From Lysobacter sp. Root916 (GTDB lineage: Bacteria > Pseudomonadota > Gammaproteobacteria > Xanthomonadales > Xanthomonadaceae), in assembly GCF_001429785.1 (NCBI RefSeq), contig NZ_LMJF01000001.1, forward strand, positions 936,474-1,000,473: a DNA stretch of 64,000 bases, given 5' to 3'. The notes beneath the pieces are model-generated. The model ran no database searches. It was not told the origin of the DNA and saw only the letters and a program-made list of their open reading frames with translations. Shown piece by piece: positions 34,508 through 48,835 of the stretch. Each line of letters starts with the position of its first letter. Within the stretch, counting starts at the first letter, position 1. A program made the position numbers and the translations under genes.

Positions 34508-37500
34508 ATGCGTCTGTCCACGATCAAGCTCTCCGGTTTCAAGTCCTTCGTCGATCCGACCACGTTGCACCTGCCCACCAACATGACCGGCGTGGTCGGT
34601 CCCAACGGCTGCGGCAAGTCCAACATCATCGACGCGGTGCGCTGGGTGATGGGCGAGAGCTCGGCCAGCCGACTGCGCGGCGACTCGCTGACCGACGTGA
34701 TCTTCGCCGGCTCCTCGGCGCGCAAGCCGGTGTCGCAGGCGATGGTCGAGCTGATCTTCGACAACTCCGACCACACCATCACCGGCGAATTCGCGGCCTT
34801 CAACGAGATCTCGGTCAAGCGCACGGTCAGCCGCGACGGCACCAGCCAGTACTACCTCAACGGCGGCAAGTGCCGTCGTCGCGACATCACCGATCTGTTC
34901 CTCGGCACCGGCCTGGGCCCGCGCAGCTACTCGATCATCGAACAGGGCATGATCAGCCAGATCATCGAGGCCAAGCCCGAGGAACTGCGCGTCTACCTGG
35001 AAGAGGCCGCCGGCATCTCCAAGTACAAGGAGCGCCGCAAGGAAACCGAGACCCGCATCCGCCACACCCGCGAAAACCTCGACCGCCTCAACGACCTGCG
35101 CGAGGAAGTCGGCAAGCAGCTCGAACACCTGCGCCGCCAGGCCCGCCAGGCCGAGCAGTACCAGGCGATCCAGGCCGAGCGCCGGGTCAAGGACGCCGAG
35201 TGGAAGGCGCTGGAACACCGCGCCCTGGACCAGAAACTGCAGGCGCAGCGCGAGAAGCTGTCGCAGCAGGAAACCCGCCTGCAGCAGCTGATCGCCGAGC
35301 AGCGCGAGGCCGAGCGCGAGCTCGAGACCGGACGCGTGCGCCGCGAGGAAGCCGCCGAAGCGCTCAACAAGGCCCAGGCCGCCAGTTACGAAGTCGGCGG
35401 CGCCTTGGCCCGGATCGAACAGCAGATCCAGCACCAGCGCGAGATGACCACCCGCCTGCAGCGCGCGCGCGACGAAGCCGCCGCGCAGCTGGCCGAACTG
35501 GGCAGCCACATGGGCAGCGACCAGGAACGCCTGGACGCGCTGCGCGCCGCGGTCGAGGACGCCGAGCCGCGCCTGGAAGCGCTGCGCGACAACGACGAAG
35601 CGCGCCAGGAAGCCCTGCGCGACGCCGAGACCAAGCTCAACGACTGGCAGCAGCGCTGGGACGCGCACAGCCGCGCCCAGTCCGAGGCCGCGCGCGCGGC
35701 CGACGTCGAGCGCACCCGCATCGAGGGCCTGGACCGCCAGAGCCTGGACGCCGAACGCCGGCGCGAAGCCCTGTCCAACGAGCGCACCGGCCTGGACCTG
35801 AGCGCGCTGGCGGCCGCCTTCGAACAGATCCAGAGCCAGCACGACGTCCAGAAGGAATCGCTGGAAGGCCTGACCCACGAACTCGAAACCCGCAAGGCCA
35901 GCGTCACCGAGCTGCAGGAACAGCAGCGCGGCACCCAGTCCGAACTGGCCGAAGCGCGCAAGCAGGCGCAGGCCGCGCGCGGCCGCCTGTCCTCGCTGGA
36001 AACCTTGCAGCACGCCGCGCTGGGCCAGGAGCAGGGCGCGGCGGTGAACTGGCTCAAGAGCCGCGGCCTGGACAGCGCCGCGCGCGTGGGCGAGCGTCTG
36101 GACGTCGACGCCGGCTGGGAGAACGCGGTCGAAAGCGCGCTCGGCCAACTCATCGAGGGCGTGCTGGTCGACGCCCCGGAGTCCCTGGTCGACGCGATCG
36201 GCGAACTCGCCGACGGCCGCCTCAGCCTGGTGTCGCCCGAGGCCGACGACAGCGTGTATCCGCCGACCTCGCTGGCCGCCAAGGTGCGCGGCCCGCGCGC
36301 GATCCGGCGCCTGCTCGCGCGCCTGCACACGGCGGAGGATCTGGCCGCGGCGCGTGCGCTGCAGTCCTCACTGGACGAAGGCGACTCGGTCATCACCCGC
36401 GGCGGCGAGCGCCTAGGCGCGGGCTGGGTGCGGGTGCTGCGCTCCGGCGCCGCCCAGCAGGGCGCGCTGCTGCGCGAGCGCGAGATCCAGACCCTGCGCG
36501 GCGAGATCGAGACCCTGCTCAACCGCGAACGCGAACTCGAATCGCTGCTGGTGCAACTGCGCGACCGCACCCTGGCCGCCGAACAGCAGCGCGAAGACGC
36601 CCAGCGCGGCCTGTACATGGCCCACCGCGGCGTATCCGAACTGGCCGGCCAACTGCAGAGCCAGCAGGGCCGCCTGGACACCGCGCGCGGCCGCATCGAG
36701 AAGATCGAAGCCGAGCTGGAACAACTGATCCTCACCCTCGACGGCAGCCGCGACCAGGCCCGCGACGCGCGTGCGCGCCAGGAAGCCGCGGTCGAGCGCA
36801 TGGGCGAACTCGAAGACACCCGCCTGGCGCTGGAATCCGAGCGCCGCAGCCTGGGCGACGCGCGCGAAGCCGCGCGCAACGCCGCGCGCGAATCGCGCGA
36901 CATGGCGCATGCCCTGGCCCTGACCCTGGAAGCGCAGCGCACCCAGATCGTCGGCCTGTCGCAGGCCCTGGACCGCATGGGCGGCCAGCGCGGCCAGCTC
37001 GACAACCGCCTGGGCGAACTCGCCGCGCAGCTGGCCGAAGGCGACCAGCCGGTGCAATCGCTGGAGACCCAGCGCCAGGTCGCGCTGGAACAACGCGTGC
37101 TCGCCGAGCAGAGCCTGACCAGCGCGCGCAGCCACCTCGACGGCATCGACAACGACCTGCGCCGCTACGAGCAGACCCGCCACCAGCGCGACGAGCAGGC
37201 CCTGCAGCAGCGCGAGGCCATCGGCCAGCGCCGCCTCGAACAGCAGGCCCTGGTGCTCAAGGCCGAGACCCTGTCGGCGGCGATCGCCGAGGCTGGGTTC
37301 GTGCTCGAGGACGTGGTCAACACCCTCACCGAGGACATGCAGCCGCAGGTCTGGGAGCGCACCGTCGCCGAACTCGACGGCAAGCTGCGCCGGCTGGAGC
37401 CGGTCAATCTGGCCGCGATCGCCGAGCATGCCGAGGCCGCGACCCGCAAGGACTACCTGGACGCGCAGTACACCGACCTCACCACCGCGCTGGAGACCCT

Positions 37501-38011
37501 GGAAGACGCGATCCGCAAGATCGACCGCGAGACCCGCGGCCGCTTCAAGGACACCTTCGACCGCGTCAACTCCGGCGTGCAGGAGCTGTATCCGCGCCTG
37601 TTCGGCGGCGGTCATGCCTACCTGGAACTCACCGGCGAGGACCTGCTCGATACCGGCGTGGCGATCATGGCGCGCCCGCCCGGCAAGCGCGTGTCCAACA
37701 TCTCGCTGCTGTCCGGCGGCGAGAAGGCGATGACCGCGGTGGCGCTGGTGTTCGCGATCTTCCGCCTCAACCCGGCGCCGTTCTGTCTGCTCGACGAGGT
37801 CGACGCGCCGCTGGACGAAGCCAACGTCGGCCGTTTCACGGCGATGGTCAGCGAGATGAGCGAACAGGTACAGTTCCTGTTCGTGAGCCACAACAAGGCG
37901 ACGATGGAAGCCGCGCAGCAGCTGTCGGGCGTGACCATGCGCGAGCCGGGCGTCAGCCGTCTGGTCTCGGTGGACCTGGCCGAGGCGACGCGTCTGGCAG
38001 GCGCGGCCTAA
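34508..38011 (+). CDS. smc: Chromosome segregation protein SMC
   Basis: The 1167-residue structural maintenance of chromosomes ATPase has Walker A GPNGCGKS (31-38), long coiled coils (about 165-500 and 670-1000), a hinge (about 515-640, VNWLKSRGLDSAARVGERL), the signature LLSGGEKAMTAVAL and Walker B FCLLDEVDAPLDEANV at the C-terminal head. It forms condensin-type rings on DNA with ScpA and ScpB, which are not encoded here. It begins the smc-zipA-ligA-epmA group that is conserved in xanthomonads. ATG 34508 is the normal start MRLSTIKLSGFKSF. Confidence 0.96.
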   Translation: MRLSTIKLSGFKSFVDPTTLHLPTNMTGVVGPNGCGKSNIIDAVRWVMGESSASRLRGDSLTDVIFAGSSARKPVSQAMVELIFDNSDHTITGEFAAFNEISVKRTVSRDGTSQYYLNGGKCRRRDITDLFLGTGLGPRSYSIIEQGMISQIIEAKPEELRVYLEEAAGISKYKERRKETETRIRHTRENLDRLNDLREEVGKQLEHLRRQARQAEQYQAIQAERRVKDAEWKALEHRALDQKLQAQREKLSQQETRLQQLIAEQREAERELETGRVRREEAAEALNKAQAASYEVGGALARIEQQIQHQREMTTRLQRARDEAAAQLAELGSHMGSDQERLDALRAAVEDAEPRLEALRDNDEARQEALRDAETKLNDWQQRWDAHSRAQSEAARAADVERTRIEGLDRQSLDAERRREALSNERTGLDLSALAAAFEQIQSQHDVQKESLEGLTHELETRKASVTELQEQQRGTQSELAEARKQAQAARGRLSSLETLQHAALGQEQGAAVNWLKSRGLDSAARVGERLDVDAGWENAVESALGQLIEGVLVDAPESLVDAIGELADGRLSLVSPEADDSVYPPTSLAAKVRGPRAIRRLLARLHTAEDLAAARALQSSLDEGDSVITRGGERLGAGWVRVLRSGAAQQGALLREREIQTLRGEIETLLNRERELESLLVQLRDRTLAAEQQREDAQRGLYMAHRGVSELAGQLQSQQGRLDTARGRIEKIEAELEQLILTLDGSRDQARDARARQEAAVERMGELEDTRLALESERRSLGDAREAARNAARESRDMAHALALTLEAQRTQIVGLSQALDRMGGQRGQLDNRLGELAAQLAEGDQPVQSLETQRQVALEQRVLAEQSLTSARSHLDGIDNDLRRYEQTRHQRDEQALQQREAIGQRRLEQQALVLKAETLSAAIAEAGFVLEDVVNTLTEDMQPQVWERTVAELDGKLRRLEPVNLAAIAEHAEAATRKDYLDAQYTDLTTALETLEDAIRKIDRETRGRFKDTFDRVNSGVQELYPRLFGGGHAYLELTGEDLLDTGVAIMARPPGKRVSNISLLSGGEKAMTAVALVFAIFRLNPAPFCLLDEVDAPLDEANVGRFTAMVSEMSEQVQFLFVSHNKATMEAAQQLSGVTMREPGVSRLVSVDLAEATRLAGAA

Positions 38012-38022
38012 GCGGCCACGCC

Positions 38023-38186
38023 GGGATTAGTGATTTGGGATTCGGGATTGGCAAGAGCCGCTGCCCGGCCCGTGATGTCGCATCGCAACTGCTTTTTTGC
38101 AGTTAACTTAGGAGCCGGGAGCGGGTAGGGAATCGAAAGTCGGCGCAAGTGCTTCGACGAATCCCGAATCTCGAATCCCGAATCTC
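38023..38186. repeat. Inverted GGGATTCGGGATT repeats between smc and zipA
   Basis: The left arm (38023-38051) and right arm (38159-38186) are inverted copies built from GGGATTCGGGATT-like units, a repeat type that I recall from many xanthomonad intergenic regions. Between them lies a small hairpin AACTGC-TTTTTT-GCAGTT (38087-38104). The zipA ribosome site AAAGGAG follows directly at about 38194. Confidence 0.65.
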
Positions 38187-38206
38187 CGCTTTCAAAGGAG
38201 CAATCG

Positions 38207-38962
38207 ATGTCCGAAGTGACCCTGCTGCGGATCGGCATCCTGATCGCCGGCTTGATCCTGATCGGCGCGATCGTGTTCTTCGGCCGTCCGCGCAAGCCCG
38301 GGCAGGGCAAGCGCGTGCCGCGCGAGAGCGGCGCGGATGCGCGCAAGGGCGAGGGCGGCCGTCGCGAGCCCACCCTGGGCGAGCTGATCGAAGGCGAGGG
38401 CGAAGCGGCCGCGGCCGGCGAAAGCACGCGCCAGGCCGAACTGGAACTGTTCGATCGTACCCTCGAAGGCGGCGCCGCCAACAGCGAACTCGGCCGCCGC
38501 GCCACCGAGGAATTCGACAAGATCGTCACCCTCTACCTGGCCGCGCGCGCCGGCGCCAAGCTGCACGGCCCGGACATCGTGGTCGCGGCCGAGAAGGCCG
38601 GCCTGGTCTACGGCCACATGGGCGTGTTCCACCGCCTGGTCGAGGGCCATCCCGAGCGCGGCCCGGTGTTCAGCGTGGCCAACATCATGAAACCCGGCAG
38701 TTTCGACATGGCCCAGATCCAGGCCCTGGAAACGCCGGCGATCGCGTTCTTCCTGACCCTGCCGGCGCCGGTGCCCGCGCTGGACGCCTGGGAAACCATG
38801 CTGCCCACCGCGCAGCGCATGGCCGAATTGCTGGACGGCGTGGTCCTGGACGAGCAGCGCAACGCCCTCGGCCGCCAGCGCATCGCCCATCTGCGCGACG
38901 AGCTGCGCGCCTACGACCGCCAGCGCGAAGCGCCGCCGCTGACGCGGCCTACGCGCTGGTAA
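38207..38962 (+). CDS. zipA: Cell division protein ZipA
   Basis: The 251-residue protein has an N-terminal membrane anchor with periplasmic start (RIGILIAGLILIGAIVFFG, about 8-26), a short basic then acidic linker (about 30-85), and the C-terminal ZipA domain (about 100-240) that binds the FtsZ tail, including GAKLHGPDIVVAAEKAGL and VFSVANIMKPGSFD. Compared with E. coli ZipA (328 residues) the Pro/Gln-rich linker is much shorter. AAAGGAG precedes ATG. Gene order smc-zipA-ligA supports the call. Confidence 0.93.
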   Translation: MSEVTLLRIGILIAGLILIGAIVFFGRPRKPGQGKRVPRESGADARKGEGGRREPTLGELIEGEGEAAAAGESTRQAELELFDRTLEGGAANSELGRRATEEFDKIVTLYLAARAGAKLHGPDIVVAAEKAGLVYGHMGVFHRLVEGHPERGPVFSVANIMKPGSFDMAQIQALETPAIAFFLTLPAPVPALDAWETMLPTAQRMAELLDGVVLDEQRNALGRQRIAHLRDELRAYDRQREAPPLTRPTRW

Positions 38963-39013
38963 GCGATCCCGCGCTTTAGCTCGGGTGCGCCGCGGCGACG
39001 TCGCGGCTCGAAA

Positions 39014-42836
<3,823 letters not shown>

Positions 42837-42940
42837 CAAGCCTGAACGCAGAGCGCAAGTCGGCGCAGTTGCAAGATGTTTTGATTGACCATTCAGGTGC
42901 GCGGGGTAGAGTGATCGCGTATCGCAAGGGGGAGCTCGCA

Positions 42941-43678
42941 ATGCGCACAGGTACTGCCGCGGCACTGTCGTTGGCGCTGGTCTTGATGGCCGGCGCGGGC
43001 GACGCCATGGCCCAGGCCGGCGGCGAACGGCTGTACGGCGACCGCGTGCTGCGTTGCGAATCCGATGGCGAAACCCCGCGCCAATGTCCGGCCGACACCA
43101 CCGGCGGCGTGCGTCTGGCGCGGCGCCTGTCCGACAGCGACTGCGTCGAGGGCAAGGGCTGGGGCGTGAATCGCAGCGGCGTCTGGGTCGCGCGCGGCTG
43201 CAGCGCCGACTTCGTGCTCGGCCAGGGCGGCAGCGGCCGCGACAGCCGCAGTGGCGATCGTGTCATGCGGTGCGAATCCAAGGGCGGGCGCTGGAATCAC
43301 TGCCGTGGCAACAGCGCCAATGGCGTGCAGCTGGTGCGCCAGTTGTCCAAGCGCCCCTGCATCCGCGACCAGAACTGGGGTGTGGACGCCCAGGGTCTGT
43401 GGGTGTCCGGCGGTTGCCGCGGCGAGTTCCAAATGCTGTCCGACGGTGCCACCGAGCCGGTCGCCGTCGCGCCGCGCGGCAAGGTGGTGCTGTGCGAATC
43501 GATCAAGAGCCAGGCCCAGCGCTGCGCGGTCGAGACCGGCGCTGGCGTGCGCCTGCACAAGCAGCTCTCGCGCTCGCAATGCGTGGAAGGACGCAGCTGG
43601 GGCTTCGACGGCAACGGCATCTGGGTCGAAGACGGCTGCCGCGCCGAGTTCGAAGTCGATACGCCGCGCGGCGGCTGA
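42941..43678 (+). CDS. Secreted DUF3011 repeat protein 1
   Basis: The 245-residue protein has a signal peptide (ALSLALVLMAGAGDAMAQ) and three repeats of about 60 residues of the DUF3011 type. Each begins CES and ends WV..GC..EF or WV..GCSADF, with a conserved LS...C..G..WG core and paired Cys (likely disulfides). The function of the family is not known; the compact, Trp/Cys-rich repeats suggest an extracellular binding module. The GGGGGAG ribosome site precedes ATG. A related gene follows at 43914, in the same direction. Confidence 0.85.
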   Translation: MRTGTAAALSLALVLMAGAGDAMAQAGGERLYGDRVLRCESDGETPRQCPADTTGGVRLARRLSDSDCVEGKGWGVNRSGVWVARGCSADFVLGQGGSGRDSRSGDRVMRCESKGGRWNHCRGNSANGVQLVRQLSKRPCIRDQNWGVDAQGLWVSGGCRGEFQMLSDGATEPVAVAPRGKVVLCESIKSQAQRCAVETGAGVRLHKQLSRSQCVEGRSWGFDGNGIWVEDGCRAEFEVDTPRGG

Positions 43679-43913
43679 GGCCCCACCGCGGCGCCGTCGC
43701 GCGCCGTCGCCACCTGCCATAAGTCCGGGCGACTGCCGCCCCCTGCGCGCGGCATACTTGCGCCCATGCGCGCCGCTGTCCGGCCGCGACCCCGGGACTC
43801 GTTAAGCGGCAGATAAACGCATCCGAATCGGGTCCGGCGCGGTGCCGAAATCTTGAGCCTGCGTTAAGCGGGCGTGGATAAAGTTGCAGCCAACTGACAA
43901 AGGAGTGACGGAC

Positions 43914-44690
43914 ATGTTCGTACGCATCGTTTCCTGTTTCGCCCTGGCGCTGGGTTTCAGCGCGACCGCACAGGCGGCGCCGCAATACGATTCCGGTTAC
44001 TACGGCGGCGGTCAGCAGACCATCCGCTGCGAGTCCGACGACGGCCGCAACCGTCAATGCTATGCCGACACCCGCGGCGGCGTGCGCCTGGTCCGCCAGT
44101 TCTCCAAGTCGCAGTGCATCCAGGGCAGCACCTGGGGCTACAACCGCGACACCATCTGGGTCAGCGGCGGTTGCCGCGCCGAGTTCGAACTGGGCCGCGG
44201 CGGCGACGGTGGCTGGAACGGCGGTGGCGGTTGGAACGGCGGCGGCAATAACGGCGGCAACAACGGCGACACCGTGCGCTGCGAATCCGACGACGGCCGT
44301 TACCGCACCTGCGCCATCGGCGGCAACCGCGCGCGCCTGGTGCGCCAGCTTTCGAAGTCGCCCTGCGTGGAAGGCCAGAGCTGGGGCTCGCAACGCGGCA
44401 GCGTGTGGGTCAGCAACGGCTGCCGCGGCGAGTTCAGCAGCGGCCGCGGCGGCGGTGGCTGGAACGGTGGCGGCTGGAACGGCGGCAACAACCAGTGGCG
44501 CACCGTGGTGTGCGAATCCAACGACGGTCGCGAGGGCCGCATGCGTCGCTGCAATACCAGCATCCGCGACGGCGCGCGCCTGATCCGCCAGAAGTCCAAG
44601 GGCGCCTGCATCGAAGGCCAGACCTGGGGCTGGGATCAGAACGGCATCTGGGTGCAGATGGGCTGCCGCGGCGAGTTCAGCGTGCGCTGA
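43914..44690 (+). CDS. Secreted DUF3011 repeat protein 2
   Basis: The 258-residue protein has a signal peptide (CFALALGFSATAQAAP) and three DUF3011 repeats, each with CESDDGR or CESNDGR, a Cys, LVRQ.SK..C..G..WG and WV...GCR.EF. The repeats are joined by flexible Gly/Trp/Asn-rich linkers such as GGWNGGGGWNGGGNNGG, unlike the first protein, where linkers are short. The gene has its own AAAGGAG ribosome site and a strong terminator follows at 44716. It is a tandem paralogue of 42941-43678. Binding to a surface glycan or peptide is a guess only. Confidence 0.85.
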   Translation: MFVRIVSCFALALGFSATAQAAPQYDSGYYGGGQQTIRCESDDGRNRQCYADTRGGVRLVRQFSKSQCIQGSTWGYNRDTIWVSGGCRAEFELGRGGDGGWNGGGGWNGGGNNGGNNGDTVRCESDDGRYRTCAIGGNRARLVRQLSKSPCVEGQSWGSQRGSVWVSNGCRGEFSSGRGGGGWNGGGWNGGNNQWRTVVCESNDGREGRMRRCNTSIRDGARLIRQKSKGACIEGQTWGWDQNGIWVQMGCRGEFSVR

Positions 44691-44715
44691 TCGCCCGCGC
44701 CAGCGCTTGAGGACG

Positions 44716-44750
44716 ACGGGCCCCGCGGCGACGCGGGGCCCGTTTTCGTT
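44716..44750 (+). terminator. Strong rho-independent terminator
   Basis: A perfect 12-bp stem (44716-44727 with 44732-44743) with a GCGA tetraloop is followed by TTTTCGTT. It closes the DUF3011 genes before mtnA. Confidence 0.9.
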
Positions 44751-44805
44751 GGCGCTTTCGCGCGCCCGCAACCAGGGCCTGGCGCGGCTGCGATAAACTG
44801 CGCGC

Positions 44806-45861
44806 ATGAACGACATCGACTTCGACCGCTACGACCGCATTCGCCCGATCCGCTGGACCGGCGACGCCCTGGAACTGCTGGATCAGCGCCGCCTGCCGTT
44901 CCACGTCGAATACGTGCGTTGCCAGGACAGCGACGCGGTCGCGGCCGCGATCCACGCCCTGACCGTGCGCGGCGCCCCGGCGATCGGCATCGCCGCCGCC
45001 TGGGGCGTGGTGCTGGCCGCGCGCGATATCCAGGCCGACGACGGCGCCGGCGCACTGGCCGCGCTGGAACCTGCGCTGCAGCGGCTCAACGCCGCGCGTC
45101 CGACCGCGGTCAACCTGGCCTGGGCGCTGGCGCGCATGCGCCGCAGCCTGAGCGGGGCGGGCGCCGATTGGCGCGCCACGCTCGCGCGCGAGGCCCAGGC
45201 GATCGCCGACGAGGACCTGGCCGCCAACCGCCGCATGGGCGCGCTGGGCGCGGCCCTGATCGCGCCCGGCAGCGGCGTGCTCACCCATTGCAACACCGGC
45301 TCGCTGGCCACCGCTGGCTTCGGCACCGCGCTGGGCGTGATCCGCGCCGGTGTCGCCCAGGGCCGCATCGACCAGGTCTACGCCGGCGAGACCCGGCCCT
45401 GGCTGCAGGGCGCGCGCCTGACCGTGTGGGAACTGCAGCAGGACGGCATCGCGCCGATCCTGATCGCCGACTCCGCCGCCGCGCATCTGATGAAGAGCGG
45501 GCGCGTGCAGTGGGTGGTGGTCGGCGCCGATCGCATCTGCGCCAACGGCGACACCGCCAACAAGATCGGCACCTACCAGCTCGCGATCGCCGCGCGCCAT
45601 CACGGGGTCAAATTCATGGTCGCCGCGCCGTCCTCGACGGTCGACATGGCCACCGCCTCGGGCGAGGCGATCGAGATCGAGGAGCGCGATCCCGGCGAGC
45701 TGTTCGCGGTCGGCGGGGTGCGCACGGCGGCCGAGCAGGTCGGCGCCTGGAACCCGGTGTTCGACGTCACCCCGCACGAACTGATCGACGCCATCGTCAC
45801 CGAGCGCGGCGTAATCGAGCGTCCCGACGCGCAGGCGATGCGGGCCGCGTTCGCGGCCTGA
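44806..45861 (+). CDS. mtnA: S-methyl-5-thioribose-1-phosphate isomerase
   Basis: The 351-residue enzyme of the methionine salvage pathway converts methylthioribose 1-phosphate to methylthioribulose 1-phosphate. The eIF2B-like fold is clear: [15 protein letters not shown], the catalytic Cys in [18 protein letters not shown], and [18 protein letters not shown] with the catalytic Asp. It stands alone between terminators; other mtn genes are not in this window. ATG 44806 gives the family-typical start. Confidence 0.94.
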   Translation: MNDIDFDRYDRIRPIRWTGDALELLDQRRLPFHVEYVRCQDSDAVAAAIHALTVRGAPAIGIAAAWGVVLAARDIQADDGAGALAALEPALQRLNAARPTAVNLAWALARMRRSLSGAGADWRATLAREAQAIADEDLAANRRMGALGAALIAPGSGVLTHCNTGSLATAGFGTALGVIRAGVAQGRIDQVYAGETRPWLQGARLTVWELQQDGIAPILIADSAAAHLMKSGRVQWVVVGADRICANGDTANKIGTYQLAIAARHHGVKFMVAAPSSTVDMATASGEAIEIEERDPGELFAVGGVRTAAEQVGAWNPVFDVTPHELIDAIVTERGVIERPDAQAMRAAFAA

Positions 45862-45898
45862 TCGCCGCGCCTGTCGCGCGGCTGCGCCAAAGCCTGGA

Positions 45899-45921
45899 AA
45901 AGCACCCGCAAGTGCTTGTTT
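45899..45921 (+). terminator. Terminator after mtnA
   Basis: AAGCAC pairs with GTGCTT around a CCGCAA loop, followed by GTTTCTG. The stem is short (6 bp) but correctly placed 39 bases past mtnA and before the gyrA promoter. Confidence 0.55.
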
Positions 45922-45958
45922 CTGCGTGGGAATCGGGCCGCTGTCCGACCCCGTTTCG

Positions 45959-45967
45959 TGCTATCAT
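45959..45967 (+). promoter_or_regulatory. Possible extended -10 promoter for gyrA
   Basis: TGCTATCAT fits an extended -10 (TGn followed by TATCAT), about 108 bases before the gyrA ATG. No convincing -35 box is present at 17 bases. gyrA is supercoiling-controlled in several bacteria; that is not shown here. Confidence 0.35.
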
Positions 45968-46074
45968 TTCCTGTCCTTTTGATGCCGCCTTGAGCGAGCT
46001 GCAGAACAGGCCCGCACGGGCAGGTTTCGCCGCCGTCCGGGGCGCCTAGCAAAACCGCTCAGCACGGAACCCTG

Positions 46075-48816
46075 ATGGCCGAACTCGCCAAGGAAATCAT
46101 CCAGATCAATCTCGAAGACGAGATGCGTCGCAGCTATCTCGATTACGCCATGAGCGTGATCGTGGGCCGCGCGCTCCCCGACGTCCGCGATGGTCTCAAG
46201 CCGGTGCACCGCCGCGTCCTGTACGCGATGAGCGAGCTCGGCGCGCACAGCAACAAGCCCCATTTCAAGTCGGCGCGTATCGTCGGCGACGTGATCGGTA
46301 AGTACCACCCGCACGGCGATCAGTCGGTCTACGACACGCTGGTGCGCATGGCCCAGCCGTTCTCGCTGCGTTACCTGCTGGTCGACGGCCAGGGCAACTT
46401 CGGTTCGGTCGACGGCGACTCCGCCGCCGCGATGCGTTACACCGAATCGCGCATGGCCAAGCTCACCCACGAGCTGATGGCGGACATCGACAAGGAAACC
46501 GTCGACTTCCAGCCCAACTACGACGAAAAGGAACTCGAACCCACGGTCATGCCGACCCGGGTGCCGAACCTGCTGGTCAACGGCTCGGCCGGTATCGCCG
46601 TGGGTATGGCGACCAACATCCCGCCGCACAACCTATCGGAAGTGATCAACGCGACCATCGCCCTGATCAACGATCCGGAGCTGGACGTCGACGGCCTGAT
46701 GGAATACATCCCCGGCCCGGATTTTCCGACCGCGGGCATCATCAACGGCACCGCCGGCATCATCGCCGCCTACCGCACCGGCCGCGGCCGCGTGCGCATG
46801 CGCGCGCGCGCCGACATCGAGGTCAACGAGGACACCGGTCGCGAGGCGATCGCGGTCACCGAGATCCCGTACCAGGTCAATAAGGCGCGGCTGATCGAGA
46901 AGATCGCCGAGCTGGTCAAGGAAAAGAAGCTCGAGGGCATCAGCGAGCTGCGCGACGAGTCCGACAAGGACGGCATGCGCATCTTCATCGAGGTCAAGCG
47001 CGGCGAATCGGCCGAGGTGGTGCTGAACAATCTGTATCAGCAGACCCAGATGGAGTCGGTGTTCGGCATCAACATGGTGGCGCTGGTCGACGGCCGCCCG
47101 CAGTTGCTGAACCTCAAGCAAATCATCGAGGCCTTCATCCGTCACCGCCGCGAAGTGGTGACCCGCCGCACCATCTTCGATCTGCGCAAGGCGCGTCAGC
47201 GCGCGCACATCCTGGAAGGTTTGACGGTCGCGCTGGCCAACATCGACGAGATGATCGAGCTGATCAAGACCTCGGCGAACCCCAACGAAGCGCGCGAGCG
47301 CATGCTGGCCAAAACCTGGGAACCGGGCCTGGTCGGCGCGTTGCTGGCCGCCGCCGGCGCCGAGGCCTCGCGTCCAGACGATCTGCCGGCCGGCGTCGGT
47401 TTCGCCGACGGCCGCTACCAGCTCACCGAGGCACAGGCCAGCCAGATCCTGGAAATGCGCCTGCACCGCCTGACCGGTCTGGAGCAGGAAAAGCTCACCG
47501 ACGAGTACAAGCTGCTGCTGGAGACCATCCGCGGCCTGATCGAGATCCTCGAGAATCCCGACGTGCTGCTGGAAGTGATCCGCACCGAGCTGCTGAACCT
47601 GAAGGAAGAGTTCGGCGACGCGCGCCGCAGCGAAATCCGCGCCAGCGAAGAGGATCTCGACATCCTCGACCTGATCGCGCCGGAGGACGTGGTGGTCACG
47701 CTGTCGCATTCGGGCTACGCCAAGCGTCAGCCGGTCAGCGCCTATCGCGCCCAGAAGCGCGGCGGCAAGGGCCGCAACGCGGCGGCGACCAAGGACGAGG
47801 ATTTCATCGACAAGCTGTGGTTGGTCAACACCCACGACACCTTGTTGACCTTCACCAGCTCCGGCCGCGTGTTCTGGCTGCCGGTGCACCAGTTGCCGGA
47901 GGCCGGGCCTAACGCGCGCGGCCGTCCGATCATCAACTGGCTGGCGCTGGAAGCCGGCGAGCAGGTCCAGGCCGTGCTGCCGGTGCGCGAGTACGACGAC
48001 CAGCACTTCGTGTTCTTCGCCACCCGCAAGGGCATGGTCAAGAAGACGCCGCTGACCGAGTTCGCCTACCGTCTGGCGCGCGGCAAGATCGCGATCAACC
48101 TCGACGAGGGCGACGCCCTGGTCGATGTGGCCCTGACCGACGGCCAGCGCGAAGTGATGCTGTTCGCCAGCAATGGCAAGGCCGTGCGCTTCGCCGAAAG
48201 CGGTCGCGAGGACGAGGCGGACAGCGCCGACGAGTCGGCCGAGATCGAGGGCGCCGAGGACGGCGTCGAGGCCGAGGCGGCGGGTGAGGGCGAAGGCGCC
48301 GACAAGTCCAAGCGCGGCAAGGGCGGCGTTCGCTCCACCGGCCGCAACAGCCGCGGCGTGCGCGGCATCAAGCTGGCTTCGGGCGAGATGGTGGTCAGCA
48401 TGATCGTGATCGACGGCGACGGCGACATCCTCACCGCCAGCCAGCGCGGCTACGGCAAGCGCACTCCGGTCGAGGAGTATCCGTGCAAGGGTCGCGGCAC
48501 TCAGGGCGTGATCGCGCTGAAGACCACCGAGCGCAACGGCGCCCTGGTCGGCGCGATCCAGCTCAGCGATCACCACGAAGTGCTGATGATCTCCGACGGC
48601 GGCACCCTGGTGCGTACGCGCGCGGCGGAAATCTCTCAGGTCGGCCGCAACACCCAGGGCGTGACCCTGATGCGTCTGGCAGAAGACGAGACCTTGCAGA
48701 CCATCGAGCGCGTCGATGCTTCGTTGGAAGACGACGCGGACGAGAGCGGCGATGGCCTGCCGCCGATCGCGGATGCGGGCGACAAGGCAGGCGACGCGCC
48801 CAGCCCGGAAAGCTGA
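46075..48816 (+). CDS. gyrA: DNA gyrase subunit A
   Basis: The 913-residue subunit has the active-site Tyr122 in RYTESRM, the quinolone-resistance region [19 protein letters not shown] with Gln83 and Asp87 (E. coli numbering, exact by count), and the GyrA box KRGGKGR in the C-terminal pinwheel. Gyrase introduces negative supercoils. Between C-terminal blades there is an acidic/Ala/Gly-rich insertion of about 40 residues with [19 protein letters not shown] and a KSKRGKGG end, and the last 30 residues are also acidic, both unlike E. coli GyrA. In Pseudomonas gyrA adjoins serC; here it is separate. Confidence 0.98.
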   Translation: MAELAKEIIQINLEDEMRRSYLDYAMSVIVGRALPDVRDGLKPVHRRVLYAMSELGAHSNKPHFKSARIVGDVIGKYHPHGDQSVYDTLVRMAQPFSLRYLLVDGQGNFGSVDGDSAAAMRYTESRMAKLTHELMADIDKETVDFQPNYDEKELEPTVMPTRVPNLLVNGSAGIAVGMATNIPPHNLSEVINATIALINDPELDVDGLMEYIPGPDFPTAGIINGTAGIIAAYRTGRGRVRMRARADIEVNEDTGREAIAVTEIPYQVNKARLIEKIAELVKEKKLEGISELRDESDKDGMRIFIEVKRGESAEVVLNNLYQQTQMESVFGINMVALVDGRPQLLNLKQIIEAFIRHRREVVTRRTIFDLRKARQRAHILEGLTVALANIDEMIELIKTSANPNEARERMLAKTWEPGLVGALLAAAGAEASRPDDLPAGVGFADGRYQLTEAQASQILEMRLHRLTGLEQEKLTDEYKLLLETIRGLIEILENPDVLLEVIRTELLNLKEEFGDARRSEIRASEEDLDILDLIAPEDVVVTLSHSGYAKRQPVSAYRAQKRGGKGRNAAATKDEDFIDKLWLVNTHDTLLTFTSSGRVFWLPVHQLPEAGPNARGRPIINWLALEAGEQVQAVLPVREYDDQHFVFFATRKGMVKKTPLTEFAYRLARGKIAINLDEGDALVDVALTDGQREVMLFASNGKAVRFAESGREDEADSADESAEIEGAEDGVEAEAAGEGEGADKSKRGKGGVRSTGRNSRGVRGIKLASGEMVVSMIVIDGDGDILTASQRGYGKRTPVEEYPCKGRGTQGVIALKTTERNGALVGAIQLSDHHEVLMISDGGTLVRTRAAEISQVGRNTQGVTLMRLAEDETLQTIERVDASLEDDADESGDGLPPIADAGDKAGDAPSPES

Positions 48817-48835
48817 TCCGCGGCCCGCGCTTGCC

